Shown here: in pieces, positions 1 through 5,792 of the stretch
How positions within the stretch are numbered: the stretch's first letter is position 1
How the letters are laid out: each line of letters opens with the position of its first letter
Assembly: GCA_020627605.1 (NCBI GenBank)
Contig: JAHDGO010000022.1
Location: forward strand, 1 to 12,415
Reading direction: 5' to 3'
DNA: 12,415 bases
Origin: Yoonia sp.
GTDB lineage: Bacteria; Pseudomonadota; Alphaproteobacteria; Rhodobacterales; Rhodobacteraceae
Position numbers and translations under genes: made by a program
The notes under the pieces: model-generated
Database searches by the model: none
The model's input: the letters and a program-made list of their open reading frames with translations, nothing else
Told to the model about the DNA's origin: nothing

Positions 1-335
1 ATGAAGGCGGAATCGCATCCGTCGGCGTCAATATGGACGCGGCCGCCCGCACGTTGGGGCAGGACATGCCGGGGCTCGTCCGGCGTGTCCACGTGCCGCT
101 GCTGCGCACCAGTCTGCTGACCGCCGGACTGATCGTCTTTGTCGATGTGATGAAGGAACTGCCAGCCACGCTGATCATGCGCCCATTCAACTATGACACG
201 CTGGCGGTACAGGCTTACCGCCTTGCATCTGACGAGCGGCTGGAGGGCGCAGCGGTGCCCAGTCTGGTGATTGCCGCCATCGGATTGATCCCGGTGATCC
301 TGCTCTGCCGCCGTATCGGCAAGGGCTGGGCATAG
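1..335 (+). CDS. Ferric iron ABC transporter permease, C-terminal part (partial, cut by left edge)
   Basis: This is the inner-membrane permease subunit (FbpB/AfuB type) that passes Fe3+ from a periplasmic binding protein into the cytoplasm. The reading frame is open from base 3, so the protein begins outside the window; the ATG at 33 is internal. The visible part starts in the EAA-type loop that contacts the ATPase (DAAARTLG followed by VHVPLLR). A membrane segment follows (about SLLTAGLIVFVDVMKEL), then the family-typical stretch MKELPATLIMRPFNYDTLA and ASDERL, and a last membrane helix (LVIAAIGLIPVILL) close to the stop. The VFVDVMKELPATL signature is, from memory, characteristic of iron permeases and separates them from other importers. 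The gene faces the iron-binding protein gene tail to tail, an unusual layout for a transporter normally read as one operon. Specificity is inferred from the family and this neighbour. Confidence 0.88.
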   Translation, partial: EGGIASVGVNMDAAARTLGQDMPGLVRRVHVPLLRTSLLTAGLIVFVDVMKELPATLIMRPFNYDTLAVQAYRLASDERLEGAAVPSLVIAAIGLIPVILLCRRIGKGWA

Positions 336-336
336 G

Positions 337-364
337 AAAAGGGGCACCGCCTGCGCGATGCCCC
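337..364 (-). terminator. Intrinsic terminator of the iron-binding protein gene
   Basis: On the minus strand a 6-bp stem GGGGCA/TGCCCC (341-346 with 359-364) with a 12-nt loop is followed directly by TTTT (340-337). It starts 28 nt beyond the stop of the minus-strand gene. On the plus strand the hairpin lacks a T-run, so it mainly serves the minus-strand transcript, though it may also slow convergent plus-strand polymerase. Confidence 0.6.
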
Positions 365-391
365 CTGTGCGAGCTCGTGTGCGTGGCCGCG

Positions 392-1417
392 TTATTCCCA
401 GCCGACCTGATTGAAGATGGTCTGCGCCTCGGCCAGATTTTGTGCCACAGCGCTCAGATCAACCGCATCGGGGCGGAAAATCCCCAAAGCCGCGACCGAG
501 GGTGACAAGCCCACGCCGGGCACAGCGGGGTATTCGTCGTTCCCGGCGCTGAAATATTGCTGCGCCTGATCCGAGGCGAGATATTCCAGAAACTTCACCG
601 CATTGTCGCGGTTCGGGGCATTGGCCGCGACACCGCCGCCTGACAGGTTCATATGCGCGCCTTCGGCGTTCTGTGATGGAAAGACCCAGCCAATGCCCTC
701 CAGCGCGGCGGCATCCAGACCGTCCACTTCTGTCCGCAGGGCGCGGGCAAAGTAATAGGTGTTCGAAATTGCAATGTCGCATTCGCCAGACACCAGACCG
801 CGCAGCTGATCTGTGTCACCGCCCTGCGGATCACGGGCAAAGTTGTTCACGACACCCTCGGCCCAGGCTGTTGCGGCCTCTGTCCCATGATTCTCGATCA
901 CAGCGGACAGCAGTGTCTGTGAATAAACATTGGTAGAGGACCGGTGGCAGACCATGCCTTCATAGGCCGGATCAGCCAGATCGAGGTAGCTGAGCGGCGG
1001 GTTTTCGACGTCGGCCTTGTCATAGAAAATAATCCGCGCGCGCTGGCTGAAACCGAACCACTGGTTGTCGGCATCCTGCAGGCTGCTTGGGATGCGCGCC
1101 TCAAGCACATCACTGTCAACGGATTGCAGCACGCCCGCGTCCTTGGCCCGTTGCAGTCGCGAGGTATCGACCGTCAGCAGCACATCGGCGGGGGAGTTCA
1201 AACCTTCGGCCTGCATCCGCGCGACCAGCTCATCGGCGTTGCCTTCGATGCGGTTGATGACGATGCCGGTCTGATCGGTGAAATCGGAATAAAGCCGCTC
1301 GTCAGTGTCATAATGACGTGATGAATACAGGTTCAGCTCACCCTCGGCAAAACCGCCGGTTGCGAGTGTGGTCAGTGCTGTGGACAGGACCAAAACAGAT
1401 TTCAATGCGGTAGACAT
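392..1417 (-). CDS. Periplasmic Fe3+-binding protein of an ABC transporter (FutA/FbpA family)
   Basis: The 341-residue protein captures ferric iron in the periplasm and hands it to an ABC permease. A Sec signal peptide is visible (positive Lys6, hydrophobic core to about residue 20, likely cleavage after GGFA at 24). The mature start ELNLYSSRHY is typical of the family, as are GNADELVARMQAEG (59-72) and SPADVLLTVD (75-84). Candidate iron ligands are Tyr36, Tyr165 and the pair Tyr221-Tyr222 in ISNTYYFAR, the arrangement known for FutA-type proteins. Cys157 and Cys213 could form the disulfide seen in relatives. The ATG at 1415-1417 has AAGGGA six bases upstream. The neighbouring permease (1-335) converges on this gene, so the two cannot share a transcript from one promoter. 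Iron control is suggested by the palindromes at 1457-1473 and 1488-1506. The function is secure at family level; the exact siderophore-free substrate is inferred. Confidence 0.92.
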   Translation of the reverse strand: MSTALKSVLVLSTALTTLATGGFAEGELNLYSSRHYDTDERLYSDFTDQTGIVINRIEGNADELVARMQAEGLNSPADVLLTVDTSRLQRAKDAGVLQSVDSDVLEARIPSSLQDADNQWFGFSQRARIIFYDKADVENPPLSYLDLADPAYEGMVCHRSSTNVYSQTLLSAVIENHGTEAATAWAEGVVNNFARDPQGGDTDQLRGLVSGECDIAISNTYYFARALRTEVDGLDAAALEGIGWVFPSQNAEGAHMNLSGGGVAANAPNRDNAVKFLEYLASDQAQQYFSAGNDEYPAVPGVGLSPSVAALGIFRPDAVDLSAVAQNLAEAQTIFNQVGWE

Positions 1418-1435
1418 GCGTTTTCCCTTGCATGG

Positions 1436-1463
1436 AGTGTATCAGATAGCGGGAACCTGACAA
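1436..1463 (-). promoter_or_regulatory. Candidate promoter of the iron-binding protein gene
   Basis: On the minus strand TTGTCA (1463-1458) is separated by 16 nt from TACACT (1441-1436), a fair -35/-10 pair. A start near 1429 would give a very short leader. An alternative -10 is TAAAAT (1500-1495), inside the palindrome at 1488-1506, but it has no convincing -35. Confidence 0.35.
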
Positions 1464-1473
1464 AAGTGATCAG
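1457..1473. promoter_or_regulatory. TGA-N9-TCA palindrome (RirA/IRO-box-like) overlapping the candidate -35
   Basis: CTGA-N9-TCAG is a perfect 4+4 bp inverted repeat. TGA-N9-TCA is the core described for the iron-responsive (IRO) box of the Rrf2-family regulator RirA in alphaproteobacteria. Here it covers the candidate -35 element of an iron-uptake gene, where a repressor would block polymerase. The half-sites are short, so chance occurrence is possible. Confidence 0.4.
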
Positions 1474-1487
1474 GCTTTGCAAGTGTA

Positions 1488-1506
1488 TCCGAGTATTTTA
1501 GTCGGA
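1488..1506. promoter_or_regulatory. IscR type-1 / Iron-Rhodo-box-like operator
   Basis: The minus strand reads TCCGACTAAAATACTCGGA, a 19-bp site with perfect 5-bp arms (TCCGA/TCGGA) around an A/T-rich centre. It fits the E. coli IscR type-1 core YYGACTRWWWYAGTCRR with one mismatch (ACTC instead of AGTC), and the following TAC resembles the outer TAT. An IscR-like site called the Iron-Rhodo-box has been proposed for iron genes of Rhodobacterales. It lies 71 nt upstream of the iron-binding protein start and abuts the T-tract of the upstream operon's terminator. Confidence 0.55.
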
Positions 1507-1528
1507 AAAAGATTTCAGCGGCGAAATC
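1506..1528 (-). terminator. Intrinsic terminator of the acyl-CoA operon
   Basis: On the minus strand GATTTC/GAAATC (1528-1523 with 1516-1511) forms a 6-bp stem with a 6-nt loop and is followed by TTTTT (1510-1506). It begins 4 nt after the stop of the CaiD-like gene. A competing stem AGCGG/CCGCT (1517-1521 with 1529-1533) overlaps it. It separates the catabolic operon from the iron-binding protein gene downstream. Confidence 0.65.
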
Positions 1529-1531
1529 CCG

Positions 1532-2317
1532 CTACTTTCCCTTCCAGACCGGATCACGTTTTTCCGCAAATGCCCGCGCGCCCTCCAGCTGATCTTCTGA
1601 CCGATACAGCTTTTCCACCGTCTGAAACTGGCTTTTGGTGATGCGGTTCAGCGCGTCCTGAAATTTCATATCCTCGGCCTCGCGAACGACCTCCTTGATC
1701 GCCGCATAAACCAGCGGCGGGCCTGACGCGATCAGTGCAGCCATCTTGCGCGCCTCATCCATCAGGTCGGCGGCAGGCACGACATGGTTGATCATGCCCC
1801 AGCGTGCGGCCTCTGCCGCGTCCACCCAGCGCCCGGTCAGCAGCATCTCCATCGCGATGTGATAGGGAATGCGTTTTGGCAATTTGATCGAGGCGGCATC
1901 TGCCACCGTGCCAGACCTTATTTCGGGCAAGGCAAACGTCGCATGATCTGCTGCCATCAGGATGTCGCCAGAGAGCGCCAGTTCCAACCCGCCACCACAA
2001 CAGATGCCGTTGATCGCCATGATCACCGGCTTGTTCAGATGCGGCAGTTCCTGCAAACCACCAAAGCCGCCGCGCCCGTAATCACCATCCACTGCGTCGC
2101 CATCTGCTGCCGCCTTCAGATCCCAGCCGGGGCAAAAGAACTTCTCGCCAGCACCAGTGACAATCGCGACCCGCAGATCGGGATCGTCTCGGAAATCCGC
2201 AAAGACTTCGCCCATGATGCGGCTGGTGGCCAGATCGATGGCATTGGCCTTGGGCCGGTCCAGCGTGACCTCCAGCACATGCCCGTCGCGTTTGGTCTTG
2301 ATGGGGGTGTCGGTCAT
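1532..2317 (-). CDS. caiD: CaiD-like carnitinyl-CoA dehydratase (crotonase family)
   Basis: This 261-residue enzyme belongs to the crotonase family, which reversibly adds water to enoyl-CoA esters. It resembles E. coli CaiD (crotonobetainyl-CoA hydratase, also 261 residues) along its full length as far as memory allows: LDRPKANAID near the start, GEKFF-x-x-GWDLKAA (57-70), the oxyanion-hole segment CGGGLELAL (107-115) and the ending FAEKRDPVWKGK. The two catalytic glutamates expected for CaiD fall at Glu112 and Glu132. The frame is open upstream to 2374, but the ATG at 2315-2317 follows AGGAGA and overlaps the preceding stop as ATGA, so it is the likely start. It is the last gene of a coupled operon with an acyl-CoA ligase and an acyl-CoA dehydrogenase. 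The true substrate may be carnitinyl-CoA or a related branched or betaine enoyl-CoA; no other cai gene is visible. Confidence 0.82.
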   Translation of the reverse strand: MTDTPIKTKRDGHVLEVTLDRPKANAIDLATSRIMGEVFADFRDDPDLRVAIVTGAGEKFFCPGWDLKAAADGDAVDGDYGRGGFGGLQELPHLNKPVIMAINGICCGGGLELALSGDILMAADHATFALPEIRSGTVADAASIKLPKRIPYHIAMEMLLTGRWVDAAEAARWGMINHVVPAADLMDEARKMAALIASGPPLVYAAIKEVVREAEDMKFQDALNRITKSQFQTVEKLYRSEDQLEGARAFAEKRDPVWKGK

Positions 2318-4347
2318 TCTGTCTCTCCTGTTGTGATCAGTGCATCTGCCGCGACCGCCCGGTCGGGGGTGCATAGCAGCGGATTTATCTCAACTTCATA
2401 TGGGGTGGCCCGCATGACGTAGTCCTGCACCGCCAGCACCGCAGCGACAATCGCGTTCATATCTGCAGCAGGCGCACCACGATAGCCTGCCAGCACCGGC
2501 GCAATCCGCAAATTCTTCAATGCGGCCCGAATGGCCGCCGCGTCCACCGGCAGCGTCAGGCTGGTACGATCCGCCAAAAGCTCTGTCAGTGTGCCCCCTG
2601 CCGCCAGCGTCAGGACGTAGCCATGTGCGGGGTCCAGCACCACGCCGACCAGCAGTTCAGCAACTGTGTCGGCTATCATCTCTTCCACCAGAAAATCCGT
2701 GGTTGGCATGGCGTGTGCTGCGGCCAGCAAGTCGGCCTCTGACCGCAATCCTATGGCGACCGCGCCGGCCTCTGTTTTATGCGCGATCCCCTGTCCTTTC
2801 AGGACCAGCGGATAGCCGATCTGCGCTACAGCCTCTGCCAATCCGCTGGTGCCTGTCACCTGCTGCGACAGCGGCACCGTGACACCGTGCGCTGCGAGGG
2901 CTTGTTTCGCGGCCGCCTCTGTCAGCACTGCGCCCGCGACCAGCGGGGGCGGAATAAAGACATCAGGCGCATCCGTTCGCTGCGCACCGATATGCGCCGC
3001 AACTGCCACGGCTTCTATCGCTTCCGGTATGCCGCACAGTGGCAGAATGCCTTTGGCCACCAACCGGGTGGCCACAGCCTCTGGCATGGTGTCAACAATG
3101 GAACTCAGCACCGCAATCGGGCGTCCGGTCTGTGCTTGCGCGTCTGCCACGGCCTGCAGCACCAGATCCCAGTCGGGCGAAGTGCATTTGTCAGGGCGCG
3201 GAAAATCCAGGACCACAACACCCAGACTGACGCCATCGCGCAGCATCGCCGCATAGGTGGCCGTCATGGCCGCCACATCGCCCCAGATGAAGGTGTGATA
3301 GTCCAGCGGATTGGACAGGGCGACCAGCGGGCCAAGGATTTGACGCAGGATCGCCTTTTGATCGTCGGCCAGTGGTGGAAAGTAGACATCCGTGCCTTCC
3401 ACCGCGTCGGCCATCAGGCTCGCCTCGCCCCCCGAACAGGACAACGACGCCAGCGCTGGGGTTGGCAAGGGGCCAACCACGTGCAGCAGCTTCAACACCT
3501 CCAGCAATGCCGACAGCGAGGTGACACGCCCGATCCCCAGCCGTTCAAACAGGGCCGTGGCACCGGCATCGCTGCCAGCGATCGAGGCCGTGTGCGAGAC
3601 GGCAGCGGTTTGCGCCTGTGCGGATTTGCCTGCCTTCAGCACGACAATCGGCTTGCCCATCACCTGCGCCTGTTGGGCCAGTACGACAAAATCCGCCAGA
3701 TCATCAATGCCTTCGATATAAAGGCCAAGCGCGGTCACGCGGTCATCCGCCAAAAGCGTCTGACCGATCTCTGACAGCCCGGTCTGTGCCTGATTGCCCA
3801 CGGTTGCGACAAAGGCCACAGGCAGGCCACGCCGCTGCATCGTCATGTTGATCGCGACATTCGACGATTGCATGATCAGCGCAACGCCACGGTCCACCCT
3901 GTCGCCACCATGCTGATCCGGCCAGAGCGCGGCACCATCAAGGTAATTCAGAAAGCCATAGCAATTGGGGCCAAGAATTGGCATGGCACCTGCTGCCTCC
4001 AGCAAGGCGACTTGCAGGTCATCGCCATCGGCCATCTCGTGCACCGCTTCGCGAAAACCTGACGCAAAACAGACAGCACCCCCCGCCCCCATCGCGGCAA
4101 GTGCACCGACAACATCAACCGTTGCATGACGATTAACCCCGATAAAGGCCGCATCAGGTGGGCCAGGCAGATCAGCAACTGACGCAACAGTGCTGACACC
4201 ACTGATTTCTGTCTTTGTCGGATGCACCGCCCAGATTTGCCCTGCAAACCCCATCTTCTGGCATTGCAGGATCACCTGCGCACACCACGCACCACCGCCG
4301 ATCACAGCAATGGATTTGGGCCGGAAAAGCCGCGCGAGCCGCGTCAT
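2314..4347 (-). CDS. NDP-forming acyl-CoA ligase, fused alpha-beta form (acetate-CoA ligase family)
   Basis: This 677-residue single-chain enzyme makes acyl-CoA from a carboxylate, CoA and a nucleoside triphosphate, releasing NDP and phosphate through a phosphohistidine. In order it shows a CoA-binding Rossmann domain (about 1-135, starting LFRPKSIAVIGGG and including GPNCYGFLNY at 126-135), succinyl-CoA-ligase-like domains with the catalytic histidine His252 in the AVSHTASIAGSD motif (249-260), and a C-terminal ATP-grasp domain (about 470-677, with YPLVLKGQGIAHKTEAGAV). The C-terminus YEVEINPLL (650-658) is typical of the ATP-grasp part. Length and domain order match the fused alpha-beta type, so it is probably complete. 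Its ATG shares one base with the preceding stop (TGATG), and its own stop overlaps the next start (ATGA), implying translational coupling. The neighbours suggest it activates the operon's substrate, taking the place of an AMP-forming CaiC-like ligase. The substrate is unknown. Confidence 0.87.
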   Translation of the reverse strand: MTRLARLFRPKSIAVIGGGAWCAQVILQCQKMGFAGQIWAVHPTKTEISGVSTVASVADLPGPPDAAFIGVNRHATVDVVGALAAMGAGGAVCFASGFREAVHEMADGDDLQVALLEAAGAMPILGPNCYGFLNYLDGAALWPDQHGGDRVDRGVALIMQSSNVAINMTMQRRGLPVAFVATVGNQAQTGLSEIGQTLLADDRVTALGLYIEGIDDLADFVVLAQQAQVMGKPIVVLKAGKSAQAQTAAVSHTASIAGSDAGATALFERLGIGRVTSLSALLEVLKLLHVVGPLPTPALASLSCSGGEASLMADAVEGTDVYFPPLADDQKAILRQILGPLVALSNPLDYHTFIWGDVAAMTATYAAMLRDGVSLGVVVLDFPRPDKCTSPDWDLVLQAVADAQAQTGRPIAVLSSIVDTMPEAVATRLVAKGILPLCGIPEAIEAVAVAAHIGAQRTDAPDVFIPPPLVAGAVLTEAAAKQALAAHGVTVPLSQQVTGTSGLAEAVAQIGYPLVLKGQGIAHKTEAGAVAIGLRSEADLLAAAHAMPTTDFLVEEMIADTVAELLVGVVLDPAHGYVLTLAAGGTLTELLADRTSLTLPVDAAAIRAALKNLRIAPVLAGYRGAPAADMNAIVAAVLAVQDYVMRATPYEVEINPLLCTPDRAVAADALITTGETE

Positions 4348-5507
4348 CAGGCGCCCAAAGGCCGCAGCAACTCGCGGCTGATGATGTGCCGCTGAATTTC
4401 CGAGGTGCCGTCCCAGATGCGTTCAACCCGCGCATCACGCCAGAACCGTTCTATCGGGAAATCATCCATCAGGCCCATGCCGCCATAAATCTGCAAGGTC
4501 GCGTCGGTGACACGGGCCAGCATCTCGGTGGCATAGACCTTGGCAGAGGCAATCTCGCGGTTGGCGGGCAGACCCTGATCGAGCCGCCACGCAGCCGACA
4601 GGGTCAGCATGTCAGCCGCGTCGATTTCGGTGATCATGTCGGCAATCTGAAAGCTGACGCCCTGAAACTTGCCAATGGGCTGGCCGAACTGCTTGCGCTC
4701 TGCGGCATAGGACAAGGCATAGTCGAAACAGCGGCGCGCGCGGCCCACTGCCATGGTCGCCACAGTGATGCGGGTGGCGTAAAGCCACTCGTTCATGACA
4801 GCAAACCCGCCATCTACCGCACCCAGCACCTGCGCGTCAGGCAGGCGGCAGTCGTCAAATTCCAGAATGCAGTTCTTGTATCCGCGATGACTGACCGATT
4901 TGTAGCCGTCCCGCACTGTAAATCCCGGCGTGCCGCGATCGACCAGGAAGGTGGTGATCCGTTTCTTGGGGCCACGCGGCGTCTGATCCTCACCCGTGGC
5001 CACAAAGACAATGAAAAAATCGGCGTGATCGGCACCAGAGATAAAGTGTTTCGACCCGTTCAGCACCCAGTCACCGCCATCGCGCACAGCACTGCATTTC
5101 ATGCCCCGCACGTCTGATCCGGCATCCGGCTCTGTCATGGCCAGCGCATCCATCCGTTCACCCCTGACGGCGGGCAGCAGATAGCGGTCTTTCTGTTCTC
5201 CTTCGCAGGCCATCAGAATATTCTGTGGGCGGCCAAAGAAATGCGTAAGTGCCATGGACCCGCGCCCCAATTCGCGTTCGACCAGAGCGAAATCAACGTG
5301 CGACAGGCCCGCGCCGCCGACCTCTTCGGGGAAGTTGCAGGCGTAGAAGCCCAGATCAATCACCTTGCGCTTGATGTTTTGGGCAATGTCTTCCGGCACC
5401 TCGCCTGACCGTTCGACCGCCTCCTCATGCGGATAGATTTCCTGTTCGACAAAGGTCCGGACCGTCTCGACGATCATCGCTTGTTCTTCGGTCAGACCAA
5501 AATGCAT
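4347..5507 (-). CDS. Acyl-CoA dehydrogenase, first gene of the operon
   Basis: This 386-residue FAD enzyme introduces an alpha,beta double bond into an acyl-CoA and passes electrons to ETF. The family signatures are present: the flavin/substrate motif AMTEPDAGSDV (123-133), RKQFGQPIGKFQ (271-282), and QIYGGMGLMDDFPIERFWRD (339-358). At the usual catalytic-base position the motif reads IWDGTSEIQR, so Asp366 stands where medium- and short-chain enzymes have Glu. The alternative base position used by isovaleryl-CoA dehydrogenase reads YATR here and has no Glu. Similar IWDGTSEIQR proteins exist in alphaproteobacteria (from memory), so this is probably a subfamily trait, not a defect. The ATG at 5505-5507 has AAGGAG eight bases upstream. 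It is not a close copy of E. coli CaiA. Context suggests it forms the enoyl-CoA that the CaiD-like enzyme then hydrates. Confidence 0.88.
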   Translation of the reverse strand: MHFGLTEEQAMIVETVRTFVEQEIYPHEEAVERSGEVPEDIAQNIKRKVIDLGFYACNFPEEVGGAGLSHVDFALVERELGRGSMALTHFFGRPQNILMACEGEQKDRYLLPAVRGERMDALAMTEPDAGSDVRGMKCSAVRDGGDWVLNGSKHFISGADHADFFIVFVATGEDQTPRGPKKRITTFLVDRGTPGFTVRDGYKSVSHRGYKNCILEFDDCRLPDAQVLGAVDGGFAVMNEWLYATRITVATMAVGRARRCFDYALSYAAERKQFGQPIGKFQGVSFQIADMITEIDAADMLTLSAAWRLDQGLPANREIASAKVYATEMLARVTDATLQIYGGMGLMDDFPIERFWRDARVERIWDGTSEIQRHIISRELLRPLGA

Positions 5508-5540
5508 CTGGCAGGCTCCTTCGCCGGTAATTCGCAGGAA

Positions 5541-5569
5541 AGCTTAGGAACGGCATTTCAGCTTGTCAT
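5541..5569 (-). promoter_or_regulatory. Weak candidate promoter of the acyl-CoA operon
   Basis: On the minus strand ATGACA (5569-5564) and TAAGCT (5546-5541) are separated by 17 nt, upstream of the acyl-CoA dehydrogenase start. The -35 is good, the -10 poor. Location is its best support. Confidence 0.25.
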
Positions 5570-5581
5570 GCGAATTCGTGA

Positions 5582-5608
5582 CGGATGTGATCGCGTTCGC
5601 GACATCCG
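5582..5608. promoter_or_regulatory. 27-bp inverted repeat CGGATGT-N13-ACATCCG, candidate operator
   Basis: Perfect 7-bp arms (5582-5588 and 5602-5608) flank a 13-nt centre that itself holds CGCG-TT-CGCG. A second overlapping pair, TGATCG/CGATCA, uses part of the same bases. It lies just upstream of the candidate acyl-CoA promoter in the divergent intergenic region. Its position suggests a binding site for an unseen regulator; no cognate regulator gene is adjacent. Confidence 0.4.
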
Positions 5609-5637
5609 ATCAGGGCGGGGGGCATCTTGCTGCGTGT

Positions 5638-5657
5638 CAGTGGCGCGCGAGCCACTG
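5638..5657. repeat. Inverted repeat CAGTGGC-N6-GCCACTG
   Basis: A perfect 7-bp stem with a 6-nt loop lies in the middle of the divergent intergenic region. It has no T-run on either side, so it is not an obvious terminator. It may be a second operator or simply GC-rich background. Confidence 0.3.
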
Positions 5658-5745
5658 CGCGATGCAGATTTGGTGGACACAATGACGCAGAGGGCCTGAT
5701 GAAGCGCCGCCGCTTTTGAGCGCCTCTTGCATCTATCCAGAAGGC

Positions 5746-5759
5746 TGTTAGCGGTAACG
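5746..5759. promoter_or_regulatory. LacI-family-type operator upstream of the alpha-glucosidase gene
   Basis: TGTTAGCGGTAACG is a near-perfect palindrome around a central CG, and TTAGCG/CGGTAA closely matches the common LacI/GalR operator form TGTTAGCGCTAACA. It sits 34 bp before the alpha-glucosidase ATG, where a sugar-responsive repressor would act. No LacI-family gene is present in this window. Confidence 0.5.
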
Positions 5760-5792
5760 CAACAAGGGAATCAGGCGTTAGGGGTACTCCAA

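Noticed and set aside
2318..2374. Upstream extension of the CaiD-like gene to 2374
   Set aside because: The extra 19 residues do not resemble crotonases, and the ATG at 2317 has a good ribosome site and an ATGA overlap with the preceding gene.
2779..3774. Long plus-strand open frame (331 codons) opposite the acyl-CoA ligase gene
   Set aside because: The translation is rich in Gln, His and Arg with no domain, and it mirrors a well-supported minus-strand gene. This is an antisense effect of high-GC codon use.
4215..5117. Plus-strand open frame (300 codons) opposite the acyl-CoA dehydrogenase
   Set aside because: No recognisable motif, low-complexity composition, and full overlap with a clear enzyme gene.
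4347..5507. Naming the dehydrogenase caiA
   Set aside because: The active-site region and overall sequence differ from E. coli CaiA as I remember it; only the presence of a CaiD-like neighbour would support that name.
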